From Actinomycetota bacterium (GTDB lineage Bacteria > Actinomycetota > Actinomycetes > Actinomycetales > Microbacteriaceae), in contig WLEA01000003.1 in assembly GCA_009704535.1 (NCBI GenBank), forward strand, positions 1 to 49,107: a DNA stretch of 49,107 nucleotides, read 5' to 3'. The position numbers and the translations under genes were made by a program. The notes beneath the pieces were generated by a model, which made no database searches, was not told where the DNA came from, and saw nothing but the letters and a program-made list of their open reading frames with translations. Shown here piece after piece: positions 19,355 through 29,036 of the stretch (position 1 is the first letter of the stretch; each line of letters begins with the position of its first letter).

Positions 19355-20788
19355 ATGCCCCCAGCACGCGCTCTGCCGATTGCGGCACGTCGCTGGCTCA
19401 CTGCGGTCGCCGCCCTGGTCGTTACTGCGCTGGCAGCGGGCGGATCTTTTGCTCTGGGTGCCCTGGTGCCAGAGGGCGAGCTTAGCGAAGGGTCATTGGC
19501 TCCAGAGCCCGAGGTTCAGGTCGCTGATAGTGGTCGCGTTGTTCCTGCGACGATGCCGGTGCCACTGAGAATCAGGACCTGCTCGGTGGCGGAGGCCTCG
19601 CTCAATGAAGCCTTGGGTGACTTCTCCGGGGTCGTCGTTGACCCCTACACCGGCGATGTTCTGTTTTCACGAGCCTCAGAGGCCCTGGTCCCGCCGGCGA
19701 GCGTCATGAAGATTGTGACCGGCGCGGCAGCACTCGCAGTCTTGGGCCCGGAGATGCGGTTTAGCACTTCGGTGCTAGCCACCGATGATCCAGCGCGCGT
19801 TGTCTTGGTAGGCGGTGGTGATTCAACGTTGAGTCGTCTCGCCACTGGCACCCCGAGCGTTTATTCCGGTGCAGCAACGCTTCAGAACTTGGCAGAAAAG
19901 ACCATCGCGACCGCCCAGGCCGGGCTTCCAGAGGGCGAGAGGGTCACCATCACGGAGGTTGTGGTCGATGCAGCGCTCTGGCCCACGGAGGACGCCTTCG
20001 ATGCGTCCTGGTCCAGAGACGCAGCGTCTAATGGATTCATTTCGAGGGTCACTGCTCTGCAAGTCGATGGAGACCGCGATAACCCGCAGGTCGAACTCAG
20101 CAAGCGGGGTAGCGATCCCGTTCGTCGAGCTGGTGATGAGTTTGTGAAGGCTCTCCGAGCCGCCGGTAATGCTGGGCGCTACGTGAAGGTGACTGTCGGG
20201 GATGCCCCGGTGGAGGGACCAGTTCTCGCCTCTGTAGAGTCGCCTCCGGTGTCTGATCTCGTGCGCTACATGATGAAAGAGAGTGACAACACGCTGGCAG
20301 AAATGTTGGCTCGCCATGTCTCACTAGCGCAGGGAGCTGGGGGGACCGCTGCCAGTTTGGCCACGGTGATCCCCTCCGTCATTGCCGGTTTGGGGCTTCC
20401 CCCGGAGGGCATCGTCGTTCAGGACGGTTCTGGTCTCAGCCCACTGAACCAGGTGAGCCCAGCCTTTATTGCCTTACTGCTCTCGGAAGTGGCTCGTGGA
20501 GACGGGCCCCTAGCCTCCCTGCGTCAGTCCCTGCCGATTGCTGGTGTTGACGGGTCCCTGGACGACCGCTTTATCGGGACTAACACGATTGTCCATGACC
20601 GTGTCCAAGCCAAGACAGGCAGTATCACCGGCGTGCGCTCCCTCGCTGGATTTGTCACCGGAGCAGACGAAGAGCCCCTCGCCTTTGCCTTTTTCGCTCA
20701 GGGAACCGTGGGGGATGAGACCCGTTTTGCCATCGAGAGCTTGGTTACCGCTGTGTATAGGTGCGGTTCTAACCTGGCAGACTTCTAA
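19355..20788 (+). CDS. dacB: D-alanyl-D-alanine carboxypeptidase/endopeptidase (PBP4/DacB)
   Basis: PPASVMKIVTGAAAL (SxxK), KESDNTLAEMLARHV (SxN), QAKTGSITGVRSLAG (KTG). Confidence 0.93.
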   Translation: MPPARALPIAARRWLTAVAALVVTALAAGGSFALGALVPEGELSEGSLAPEPEVQVADSGRVVPATMPVPLRIRTCSVAEASLNEALGDFSGVVVDPYTGDVLFSRASEALVPPASVMKIVTGAAALAVLGPEMRFSTSVLATDDPARVVLVGGGDSTLSRLATGTPSVYSGAATLQNLAEKTIATAQAGLPEGERVTITEVVVDAALWPTEDAFDASWSRDAASNGFISRVTALQVDGDRDNPQVELSKRGSDPVRRAGDEFVKALRAAGNAGRYVKVTVGDAPVEGPVLASVESPPVSDLVRYMMKESDNTLAEMLARHVSLAQGAGGTAASLATVIPSVIAGLGLPPEGIVVQDGSGLSPLNQVSPAFIALLLSEVARGDGPLASLRQSLPIAGVDGSLDDRFIGTNTIVHDRVQAKTGSITGVRSLAGFVTGADEEPLAFAFFAQGTVGDETRFAIESLVTAVYRCGSNLADF

Positions 20789-20812
20789 GTAGACAAGCGA
20801 GGAAGGCTTCTG

Positions 20813-21394
20813 GTGCGCGGGTTATTGATTGTAGATGTGCAAAACGACTTCTGTGAGGGCGGAGCGCTCGGTGTCGATGGTGGCACAGCAGTTGCAGAGG
20901 GAATCAGCGAGTGGCTTCGGGATCATTCCGATGACTACGCCGTCATTCTTGCCTCCAGAGATTGGCACAACCCCGACGGCGACAATCAGGGGCATTTCGC
21001 ACCCGCCGGAGCTGAGCCGGATTTCGTCCACACGTGGCCTGTGCACTGCGTCGCTGGCGCTCCTGGCTCTGAGTACCATCCGGGCCTCGAGCTCGGCACG
21101 GTGACCCACCACATCACCAAAGGGCAGGGCAAGCCCGCATATTCAGTCTTTGAGGGAATTGGCCCCGATGGCCAATCGGCCGCCGATATCCTCTCCGATG
21201 CCGGTGTTGATTCCCTTGATGTGGTCGGGATTGCGACCGATTACTGTGTTCGCGCTAGCGCGCTTGATGCGAAAAAGACCGGATTCCAGGTCAGAGTGCT
21301 GACCGATCTGGTCGCGGCGGTTGCGGAATCTTCCGCGGCGACGACACTGGAGGAACTGAGGCAGGCGGGGGTGACGCTTGAGCGCTCCCGCTAG
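20813..21394 (+). CDS. pncA: Nicotinamidase
   Basis: LLIVDVQNDFCEGGAL, SRDWHNPDGDNQGHF, WPVHCVAG, VVGIATDYCVRASALDA; SD GAGGAAGG before GTG. Confidence 0.93.
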   Translation: MRGLLIVDVQNDFCEGGALGVDGGTAVAEGISEWLRDHSDDYAVILASRDWHNPDGDNQGHFAPAGAEPDFVHTWPVHCVAGAPGSEYHPGLELGTVTHHITKGQGKPAYSVFEGIGPDGQSAADILSDAGVDSLDVVGIATDYCVRASALDAKKTGFQVRVLTDLVAAVAESSAATTLEELRQAGVTLERSR

Positions 21395-22196
21395 CCCCAC
21401 ATACACCGTGGTGTCCTGTCACTACGGGGATATCTTCTGGATTGGCCACATGTTGGAGCAGGTGGCTGAGTTTTCGGGTGGCCGTGTCACAGAGGCCGTA
21501 GTTGTCGATCAATCACGAAAATCCCAGGACGTGTTAGCCAAGCTTCCACTGGTCCGTTCAGTGCTGACCTTTGAGCCTGACAAGGCGCAGATTGCAGTGG
21601 AGGGCCATGATCACCCCTCCGCACTCGATCGGGCAATCGCGCAGACTACGTTCACTACCTCCCACATCATCGTCATGGATTCGGACGCCTTCCCCACGAA
21701 AGCCGACTGGCTAGACAAGGCTGACGACATTTCCTTGGCTTTGGTTCCAGGCAGCACGTCACAAACGCACCCGTGCCTGATGATTTTTCCAACTGAACTC
21801 AAGGCGGCGGTGAATTTTTCCGAGGACTATCTCGAACGCGCCACGCGTAAAGGAGCTCCAGACACGGGCCGTCGGGTCGGAGTCCAGCTCAAGAGCACGG
21901 GTCGCCCGGTCACTCTGCTTCCTCACGAGCCAGCCTTCAATGGCTACCGCGGCTCGTTCTACCTTGGTGGCTCCTATTACCACCACGGCCATGGTTCGTT
22001 CGTTGGAGGGGACCACGATCAATACAAGGGGTTTGTGTCTCAAGCCAGCGAGCGTCTCTATCGCAAACGCGTCTTGCAGAACCGCTTTGGTTTGACGCCA
22101 CTCGATTTCGTGGGGCTGTTCATTCGCTATGTGTGGCGCCGGTTCTCCAACAGGGTTCGACTGGCCGTCTTCGGGCCAGTCGCAAAGCCCCAGTAA
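21378..22196 (+). CDS. Glycosyltransferase-like protein (GT-A/family-2-like), hypothetical
   Basis: HIIVMDSDAFPTKADWLD (DxD-like), PHEPAFNGYRGSFYLGGSYYHHGHGSFVGGDHDQYKG; start codon (TTG at 21378) uncertain. Confidence 0.55.
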   Translation: MSAPASPTYTVVSCHYGDIFWIGHMLEQVAEFSGGRVTEAVVVDQSRKSQDVLAKLPLVRSVLTFEPDKAQIAVEGHDHPSALDRAIAQTTFTTSHIIVMDSDAFPTKADWLDKADDISLALVPGSTSQTHPCLMIFPTELKAAVNFSEDYLERATRKGAPDTGRRVGVQLKSTGRPVTLLPHEPAFNGYRGSFYLGGSYYHHGHGSFVGGDHDQYKGFVSQASERLYRKRVLQNRFGLTPLDFVGLFIRYVWRRFSNRVRLAVFGPVAKPQ

Positions 22197-24098
22197 CTAG
22201 ACCAACAGCTGGTGTTCGGCCAGGTCTTTGTAGAGGTCAGAGGACAGCAGTAGTTCGTCGTGAGTGCCCACTGCTTCCACCTTGCCGTGGTTCACCACGA
22301 TGATTTGGTCGCTATCCACGACGGTGGCTAAACGGTGAGCAATAACCATCACGGTTCGGTCCTTTGCGACACGGTCAATAGCGTGCTTCATCAGCACTTC
22401 GTTGGGGCCGTCCAGAGACGAGGTGGATTCGTCCATCAGCAGAATCGGAGGCGCCTGCAACAGGGCCCGTGCAATAGCGAGTCGCTGGCGCTCTCCGCCC
22501 GAGAGGAGGATTCCTGCCTCGCCAACCTCCGCATCAAGGCCACGTGCGTCGCGCTCAAGAATTTCCGTGAGGTTGACACTCTCGAGTACTGTGCGAAGCT
22601 GCTCCTCATTCGCGCTAGGGGCGCCAATGAGGAGGTTGTCTCGAATAGTTCCTGCTAGAACGGGAGCGTCTTGTTCGACATAGCCGAAGTATCCGCGGAG
22701 CTGACCGCGTTCTAGGTCTCCCACCGGGGTTCCAAAGACAGAGATGGAACCGGCCTGCGGGTCATAGAAACGCTCCATCAGAGAGAGAATGCTGCTCTTG
22801 CCAGCACCACTGGGCCCCACGATTGCTGTCTTGCTGCCGAGGGGTACCGTGAACGACACATTGTCCAGCACGCGATCGCGAGTCGGACGAAGGGCAGCAA
22901 TTTCACCAGTGGCCAGGGCCTCCACCTCGTGCTCACCGAGCGTCTCGGCAACGAGCTTTTCCGCTTCGGTTTTGTGGGCTGATTCGGGATAGCTAAAGCT
23001 CACTCCAGAGAACTCGACCGCGATCTTCCCGCGGGGGGTTGGAGCCTGTGCCGGACTGACCTGCACTCGGTCATTGTCGGTTTCACCGGGCAACGAAATG
23101 ATCTCTTGGATGCGGCCTAGCGCGCCAAGGGCTTGGTTGACCGAGGTGATGGCGCCAAATGCTTGGCCGAGAGGCATGATCATCATGAACAAGAACAGGA
23201 TGAACGCGACCAAGTCAGCAATAGGAAGCGCCCCGCTAGCGACCCGGAAACCACCCACGCCAAGAACCACCAGGAACGCCACCTGCAGGGCGATGCCGGA
23301 GATGGGAACTACCAGAGCTGACACCTTCGCCACATCTAAACCGAGGCGCCACGCACCCTCGGCATCCTTTTCCACGCCAACAATTTCTCGCTCGGTCGCG
23401 TTCGCTGCCCGAACCGTGCGCACGGCACTAATCGCGCGCTCAACACTGGCTGTCAAGTCCCCGACCTTGTCTTGAGATTTGCGACTCGCCACGCGAATCC
23501 GCCTGGACAAGGTCACGACGGTCGTGACCGCTACCGCAACCACGATGGCGGTCAGAGAGAAGAGAACCGGGTCCAAATAGATCATGGCGATGACCGCACC
23601 GAGGAAGGTTAGCGTTCCGCCGACGGCTTCCACCAACCCTTGAGTGAGAACAGCGCGTAGCAGAGTCGTGTCACTCCCCACTCGCGAGACCAGATCGCCG
23701 GTCCGGCGTTGATCAAATTCAGAAATCGGCAAATTCAACATCCGACGAACCAACAGTTTGCGACTGGAGAGCACTACTCCTTCACCGGTTCGCTGCAGGA
23801 GGTAGTGGCGAAAGCCCGACAGGGCTGCAGAGACAACAACCAGACCTACCAAAACCCATACGAGGTTGCCCAGCGGCTCCGCCGCCTCGACCACCGTGAT
23901 GACCTGGCTGACAACGAGTGGCTGGGCAAGCGTGGTGAGGGCACCCGCCATGCTCAGTGCGATGACGACTGAGAGCACCCGCTTGTGTTCCATCAAAAAC
24001 GGAAGCAGCTGGCGGAACGTGGCCCTGGGGGAGCCGTCATCGTCATGCCGATAATTCGTGGAAGACCCGCGGCGACGTTGACCAAAACCCATGCTCAT
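22197..24098 (-). CDS. ABC exporter, fused permease/ATPase (MsbA-like)
   Basis: Six-TM N-terminus; Walker A GPSGAGKSS, signature LLSGGERQRLAIARALLQAPPILLMDESTSSLD. Confidence 0.92.
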   Translation of the reverse strand: MSMGFGQRRRGSSTNYRHDDDGSPRATFRQLLPFLMEHKRVLSVVIALSMAGALTTLAQPLVVSQVITVVEAAEPLGNLVWVLVGLVVVSAALSGFRHYLLQRTGEGVVLSSRKLLVRRMLNLPISEFDQRRTGDLVSRVGSDTTLLRAVLTQGLVEAVGGTLTFLGAVIAMIYLDPVLFSLTAIVVAVAVTTVVTLSRRIRVASRKSQDKVGDLTASVERAISAVRTVRAANATEREIVGVEKDAEGAWRLGLDVAKVSALVVPISGIALQVAFLVVLGVGGFRVASGALPIADLVAFILFLFMMIMPLGQAFGAITSVNQALGALGRIQEIISLPGETDNDRVQVSPAQAPTPRGKIAVEFSGVSFSYPESAHKTEAEKLVAETLGEHEVEALATGEIAALRPTRDRVLDNVSFTVPLGSKTAIVGPSGAGKSSILSLMERFYDPQAGSISVFGTPVGDLERGQLRGYFGYVEQDAPVLAGTIRDNLLIGAPSANEEQLRTVLESVNLTEILERDARGLDAEVGEAGILLSGGERQRLAIARALLQAPPILLMDESTSSLDGPNEVLMKHAIDRVAKDRTVMVIAHRLATVVDSDQIIVVNHGKVEAVGTHDELLLSSDLYKDLAEHQLLV

Positions 24099-24205
24099 GA
24101 CGTTGACCCTTCCACCACCGTGACCCGTTCAGTGTGCCCTACAAACCGACCCCGCACGGTGATGTTCGCTCCCCGGATAACTCACCCTGTCGATAAACTC
24201 GCTCC

Positions 24206-25357
24206 ATGCCCTCCGCTGGACGCGTCATTGTTCCCAGGCGCTCTCGACTTGTGGGCGCGGGTCGCTATCTGCGGATGCGCCTTGGGCAGCTGTTGCGGGG
24301 GAGCCCCGAGCCTGCCCCGGTCGGTCGCCCTGATTACTACAAACGTGAGCTTCACCCTTCGTTGCTTGTGCGCTCCGCGACGTCGTTGCCGGTCAGAGAT
24401 TTGCTCGAGCCCGGTCACCAGGAACGAAGCGTTCTCGATGCTGCACGCGAGTGTTTCCGTCGCGATGGTGTCTATCCGCTGAACTTTTCGTTTCCTCGTC
24501 CAGAACTCATGCCCCCAGAAATCGGTGACCGGCCACACTTTCTCTCCAGCACAATCCCTGGCGAACCTTTCTCGTTTGACTCGTGGGATGACTACCTGGC
24601 CGAATACCGCAGCGCATACTTTGCCCTCTCCACGAAGAAGGGTGGGTGGGACACCTTTCGCCACTTAGAAATTCTTTTTTCGGGCGGCATCCCGCTGATG
24701 CCAGGCCTTGGCAAAGCCCACCAGCACTCGCTCGCCCATTTTCCGAAGAGGGCTTTGGTTGGCGTGTACGACAGCCTGGTTCAGGATGGTCCAGCACTGC
24801 CCAGTGAGACAACCCAGGAGTTCTTCAGGGACTTCGCCAGATCGCACCTGAGCTCAGACGCAATGGCCCGGTATGTGCTTCGGCTCACTGGGCTTGAGTC
24901 ATCATCGATTCTGTTTGTCGACGAGTCTTTGCCCCGGCGCACGGATTACTTGAGCGCCTTCACGTATATCGGTCTCAAGCAGGCGACTGCGCAGCGCACT
25001 CAGGCAGCGTTTGAGCCCCACTTCCTCTTTGATGACTTCACCGGGGACACCAGCACGCTCTATGGCAGAGGGTTCGGCTATTCGCGGAGCCTTCCCTCAA
25101 CCCTGCGGGGTTCTCTCGCCACTACTGGCCACGCTGGTGCACACCAGCTCGCTGAACTCAGCGCGTCCTTCGACGCAATCGTGGTTGGCAACTATGACGC
25201 AAACCGCGGGCTTGTTGACCAACTGCGGCAACGCGGTGTTCCTGCCAACAAGTTTGTCTGCATCGTCGGCTCAGATTTACCCACTGACTTCAGGCTCCGG
25301 CACGACATGGCCAGGAGCGGCATGACCTTCTTTGTCCGCGAGTTTGTGAAGCTCTAA
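24206..25357 (+). CDS. Exostosin/GT47-like putative glycosyltransferase
   Basis: FALSTKKGGWDTFRHLEILFSGGIPLMPG resembles the GT47/GT-B donor-site pattern; otherwise unassigned. Confidence 0.5.
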   Translation: MPSAGRVIVPRRSRLVGAGRYLRMRLGQLLRGSPEPAPVGRPDYYKRELHPSLLVRSATSLPVRDLLEPGHQERSVLDAARECFRRDGVYPLNFSFPRPELMPPEIGDRPHFLSSTIPGEPFSFDSWDDYLAEYRSAYFALSTKKGGWDTFRHLEILFSGGIPLMPGLGKAHQHSLAHFPKRALVGVYDSLVQDGPALPSETTQEFFRDFARSHLSSDAMARYVLRLTGLESSSILFVDESLPRRTDYLSAFTYIGLKQATAQRTQAAFEPHFLFDDFTGDTSTLYGRGFGYSRSLPSTLRGSLATTGHAGAHQLAELSASFDAIVVGNYDANRGLVDQLRQRGVPANKFVCIVGSDLPTDFRLRHDMARSGMTFFVREFVKL

Positions 25358-25821
25358 AGACCGCGCAGCACCAGAGCGGTGTGAAGTGCCGCTTCGGCAG
25401 CCTCAGCACCTTTGTCTTCGTTAGAGCTCTCGAAACCAGCGCGATCAATGCCCTGTGCCTCGTCATCCAGGGTCAAGACACCAAAGCCAACCGGTTTACC
25501 CGTGGCCAGTGCAACATTGGTCAGGCCTGTGGTGGCAGCAGAGGATACGTAGTCAAAGTGAGGTGTTCCACCACGAATAATGACCCCGAGTGCCACGACC
25601 GCATCGGCGCCCTTCTGAAGGGCCGCCTGGGCCACTACCGGAAGTTCAAAGGAACCGGGAACTCGGATGAGCGAGTGATCGCAACCAGCCGCATCAAGCA
25701 CGCGGATGGCACCAGCGATGAGGCCTTCTGCGATCGTCTCGTGCCACATCCCGGCAACAATGACGACTCGAAGAGCGCTAGCGCCATTCAAGTCGATGCG
25801 TGGTGCTCCGTGGCCGCTCAT
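25354..25821 (-). CDS. ribH: 6,7-dimethyl-8-ribityllumazine synthase
   Basis: VPGSFELPVVAQAALQKGADAVVALGVIIRGGTPHFDYV. Confidence 0.97.
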   Translation of the reverse strand: MSGHGAPRIDLNGASALRVVIVAGMWHETIAEGLIAGAIRVLDAAGCDHSLIRVPGSFELPVVAQAALQKGADAVVALGVIIRGGTPHFDYVSSAATTGLTNVALATGKPVGFGVLTLDDEAQGIDRAGFESSNEDKGAEAAEAALHTALVLRGL

Positions 25822-27104
25822 AGGTTTTCTCCGTTCTCGGGGAGCGTGATGGCTCCAGTGGCAAGTTCTCCCGGAATGTGGTGTCCCATGCGGTCGCGCT
25901 TGGCCTCCAGGTATGCGGTGTTGACAGCGCCCACGCCCACAAGAAGGGGGACCAACTCGGTCACCGTGATGCCGTGTTGTTCCAGCTGGCGTCGTTTTTC
26001 AGGGTTGTTGCTCAGTAGCCGGACGGAAGAAATGCCCATGTCTGTAAGGATTGCGGCTGCTGCCCCGTAGTCTCTGGCATCCGCGGGGAGGCCTAATGCC
26101 AAGTTTGCATCCAGGGTGTCGAGACCGGCTTCTTGAAGGCGGTAAGCACGCAGTTTGTTCACAAGTCCAATACCGCGGCCTTCATGGCCTCGCAGGTAGA
26201 TCACGACGCCGCCGTCGGCGTTGATTTGTTCCATGGCTGCGTCCAACTGCGGGCCACACTCACACTTCAGGGAGCCCATTGCTTCACCGGTTAGGCACTC
26301 TGAGTGCAGGCGCACCAGCATGCCATCTCGGGGTTCCCCGGAGACGATAGCGATGTGATCAGCACCAGTAGCGCGGTCACGATAGGCGTGAAGGTCGAAG
26401 ATGCCGTGTTCGGTGGGAACACGGGTCTTGACCTCAAAAATGACGCGCTGGTCGGCGACAGCCCTGTGGCGGGGTGTCCGAGCGTCGCTACCGGAATCGG
26501 TCTCATCGAGTTCCTTGAGTAGCTGGGCAATGGTCACCACCGGAATCTTTTCCCGTTCACCCAGATCCAGCAGTTGTGGCAACCGCAAGAGCTCGCCGTC
26601 ATCACCGACAACCTCGCCGATGACGGCGACTGGTTCCAGCCCAGCCAACTGCATCAGCTCGACTGCCGCTTCGGTGTGTCCAGCGCGCTCCTTGACTCCA
26701 CCGGGGGCTGCCTTCAACGGCACGATGTGGCCGGGGCGAATCACTGACTCCGGCGTGGAGAGGGGATCTGCCAACACACGCAGGGTGCGCGTGCGATCAG
26801 ACGCGCTAATTCCTGTGGTGATGCCAGACGCTGCATCCACGCTCACCGTGTAGGCGGTTTTGCGGGGGTCTTCGTTGTCTTCGACCATCGGTGGCAACCT
26901 AAGGGCCACTGCTCGCCAAGCGGGCATTGGCGCACACAGGTATCCGGAGGAGTGACGAATCGTCCAACCCACCCATTCCGGGGTTGCCAGCTGAGCACTC
27001 AGGATGATGTCGCCCTCGTTCTCGCGCGCTTCGTCATCAACCACAATGATGGGACGACCGAGCCTCAGGTGCTCGAGCGCCTCTGCGATTGTCCCGATAC
27101 TCAT
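25818..27104 (-). CDS. ribBA: Bifunctional DHBP synthase/GTP cyclohydrolase II
   Basis: VDDEARENEGDIILSAQLAT (RibB), HSECLTGEAMGSLKCECGPQL and GHEGRGIGLVNKLRAY (RibA). Confidence 0.97.
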   Translation of the reverse strand: MSIGTIAEALEHLRLGRPIIVVDDEARENEGDIILSAQLATPEWVGWTIRHSSGYLCAPMPAWRAVALRLPPMVEDNEDPRKTAYTVSVDAASGITTGISASDRTRTLRVLADPLSTPESVIRPGHIVPLKAAPGGVKERAGHTEAAVELMQLAGLEPVAVIGEVVGDDGELLRLPQLLDLGEREKIPVVTIAQLLKELDETDSGSDARTPRHRAVADQRVIFEVKTRVPTEHGIFDLHAYRDRATGADHIAIVSGEPRDGMLVRLHSECLTGEAMGSLKCECGPQLDAAMEQINADGGVVIYLRGHEGRGIGLVNKLRAYRLQEAGLDTLDANLALGLPADARDYGAAAAILTDMGISSVRLLSNNPEKRRQLEQHGITVTELVPLLVGVGAVNTAYLEAKRDRMGHHIPGELATGAITLPENGENL

Positions 27105-27709
27105 GCGAGAGTCTCCTGAACAATGAATTCCTTGAGGCGAAGTACCTGACGAGCCAGGATATCGGTCTCGATGTTGACCACGTCGCCCACCGCGGCGCGG
27201 CCGAGCGTTGTTGCACTCAGTGTTTCAGGAATCAACGAGACTTCAGCCCAGTCTCGTCCCACCGCAGACACGGTGAGTGAGACACCATCGATTGTGATCG
27301 AACCCTTGTGAGCAACCAGGGGGGCGACCTCTGGAGACAAGGACACTTTCACCACTTGCCACTGGTCACCAGGGCGCACGTCTAATACCTGAGCGGTCGC
27401 ATCAACATGCCCCTGGACTATGTGACCGCCGAGGCGGTCGCCCACACGGGCTGCTCTCTCCAGGTTGACGGGCACCCCTGGTGCCCACTTCGCAGCGGCA
27501 GATTGATTGAGGGTTTCTTTCATCACATCGGCAACAAAGTGTTCTGAATCGAACTGGGTCACCGTCAAGCACACACCACTTACAGAAATCGAGTCACCGA
27601 GTGACACGTCACTGAGCACGAGGGACGCGGCCACGCTCACTTCGGCGCCATCACCCTTCTCGCTGATTGCCCGGATGGTGCCAATTTCCTCAATCAGTCC
27701 TGTGAACAT
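27101..27709 (-). CDS. ribE: Riboflavin synthase alpha chain
   Basis: MFTGLIEEIGTI, GDSISVSGVCLTV, GGHIVQGHVD. Confidence 0.97.
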   Translation of the reverse strand: MFTGLIEEIGTIRAISEKGDGAEVSVAASLVLSDVSLGDSISVSGVCLTVTQFDSEHFVADVMKETLNQSAAAKWAPGVPVNLERAARVGDRLGGHIVQGHVDATAQVLDVRPGDQWQVVKVSLSPEVAPLVAHKGSITIDGVSLTVSAVGRDWAEVSLIPETLSATTLGRAAVGDVVNIETDILARQVLRLKEFIVQETLA

Positions 27710-27715
27710 TGCCGC

Positions 27716-28759
27716 CTACTTTCCACTGCGGGGTCTGGCGGTGACGACTACGTCGTCACCGAGTCTGGTGATGTCTCGAATATCGAGGCCGATGACCTCT
27801 GGCATCGTGTTCACGCCAAGGTCGCGAACGGCCATCATGGGGCCGCCAATGAGCATTGGCCCTACCGTGATGTGGATTTCGTCGACAATTCCGGCTTTGA
27901 TGAAGGCACTCGCGAGGGTGGGGCCACCCTCAACATAAACGCTGCGAATGCCCTCGGAAAATAGTTGGGCCAGTACTGCGTGGGGATCGTGGCCGGGGAC
28001 GCGACGAAAACCGCCAGGGTGAGAGCGAATCTTGGCACCCTGTGGCACCTCCGTGTTGCCTGCCACCACCGCGAGAGGCTGGTGATTGTGCAGATCACCG
28101 CTGGAGGTTCTGGCGGTCAAACTCGGGTCATCAACGAGCACGGTGTTGGTTCCGACCACGATTGCATCGTGTTCTGAGCGATCCTGGTGAACCTTCTCCC
28201 TGGTTGCAGGGCCGGTAATCCACTGGCTTGTGCCGTCAGCAGCTGCTGCGCGGCCGTCCCAGGACATTGCCCACTTGAGTGTCACCCAAGGGCGCCCCGA
28301 CGATACAGAATGGTGCCAACGCTCGATGAGCGCTACACCTTCCTGGTTCATAAAGCCTCGAACAACCTCGATGCCGGCACCCTCGAGCACCTGGGCACCA
28401 CCGCTCGAGTCGACGCCAGGGTCATCGACACTAAAGACAACCCGTGCTATTCCGGCTTCCACGAGGGCCTCCGCGCACGGGCCAGTCTTGCCGGTGTGTG
28501 CGCAGGGCTCGAGTGTCACAACAGCTGTGAGGCCCTCTGTAGAAATACCGGCAGCTCGAGCAGTGGCCATGGCCATGATTTCTGCGTGCGGTGTCCCAGA
28601 TCCTTCGTGCCAGCCCTCAGCGCAGATGGCGTCAGTGCCGTCGAGAAGAACGCAGCCAACACGAGGATTACCGCCTGCCATGGGCCCCTTGGTCGCAAGT
28701 TCCAACGCGCGAGCCATCCCCGCTGCCAGGGCAACTCTCGGGGTGTTCGTGGCGTTCAT
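27716..28759 (-). CDS. ribD: Riboflavin biosynthesis deaminase/reductase RibD
   Basis: [34 protein letters not shown]; reductase domain [16 protein letters not shown]. Confidence 0.96.
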   Translation of the reverse strand: MNATNTPRVALAAGMARALELATKGPMAGGNPRVGCVLLDGTDAICAEGWHEGSGTPHAEIMAMATARAAGISTEGLTAVVTLEPCAHTGKTGPCAEALVEAGIARVVFSVDDPGVDSSGGAQVLEGAGIEVVRGFMNQEGVALIERWHHSVSSGRPWVTLKWAMSWDGRAAAADGTSQWITGPATREKVHQDRSEHDAIVVGTNTVLVDDPSLTARTSSGDLHNHQPLAVVAGNTEVPQGAKIRSHPGGFRRVPGHDPHAVLAQLFSEGIRSVYVEGGPTLASAFIKAGIVDEIHITVGPMLIGGPMMAVRDLGVNTMPEVIGLDIRDITRLGDDVVVTARPRSGK

Positions 28760-28769
28760 CCGGTTCTCT

Positions 28770-28787
28770 ACTCCACTAGGGGGGAGT
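28770..28787 (-). promoter_or_regulatory. Putative SD-sequestering hairpin upstream of ribD
   Basis: Minus strand ACTCC-CCCCTAGT-GGAGT; the 3' arm contains the only SD-like GGAG before the ribD ATG. Confidence 0.4.
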
Positions 28788-28841
28788 CTCCGGGGAAGGC
28801 AACGCGAAATTGGGCCGGAAAATTTCCAGCCTGGCGTTCAC

Positions 28842-28966
28842 GCCTCCTCTCATCCGGACTATTACCGTCGGTCTGGGAGTTCCACCCAGTCAACCGCCGA
28901 CAAATTTCTTTGCAGTCGGGTCGCGGACTATCACCGCCGGTTCAGATTTTCACTGACCCCGGAGCA
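28842..28966 (-). ncRNA. FMN (RFN) riboswitch upstream of ribD
   Basis: Minus strand GCTCCGGGGTCAGTGAAAATCTGAACCGGCGGTGATAGTCCGCGACCCG...ACTGGGTGGAACTCCCAGACCGACGGTAATAGTCCGGATGAGAGGAGGC matches the RFN consensus. Confidence 0.95.
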
Positions 28967-29036
28967 CGTTTACTATGCTTCACTATACGGTTTATGGCCT
29001 GGAAATGGGCAGCCAATAATGACGATGAGGTTACCC

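Noticed and set aside
25818-27104. Degenerate (inactive) RibA or RibB domain in the fusion
   Set aside because: Zn-binding cysteines (SECLTGEAMGSLKCECG) and RibB acidic motif (DDEARENEGD) look intact.
28230-29018. N-terminal extension of the glpK ORF and the overlapping 28187-29062 ORF
   Set aside because: Antisense to ribD and the FMN riboswitch; glpK homology starts at [16 protein letters not shown].
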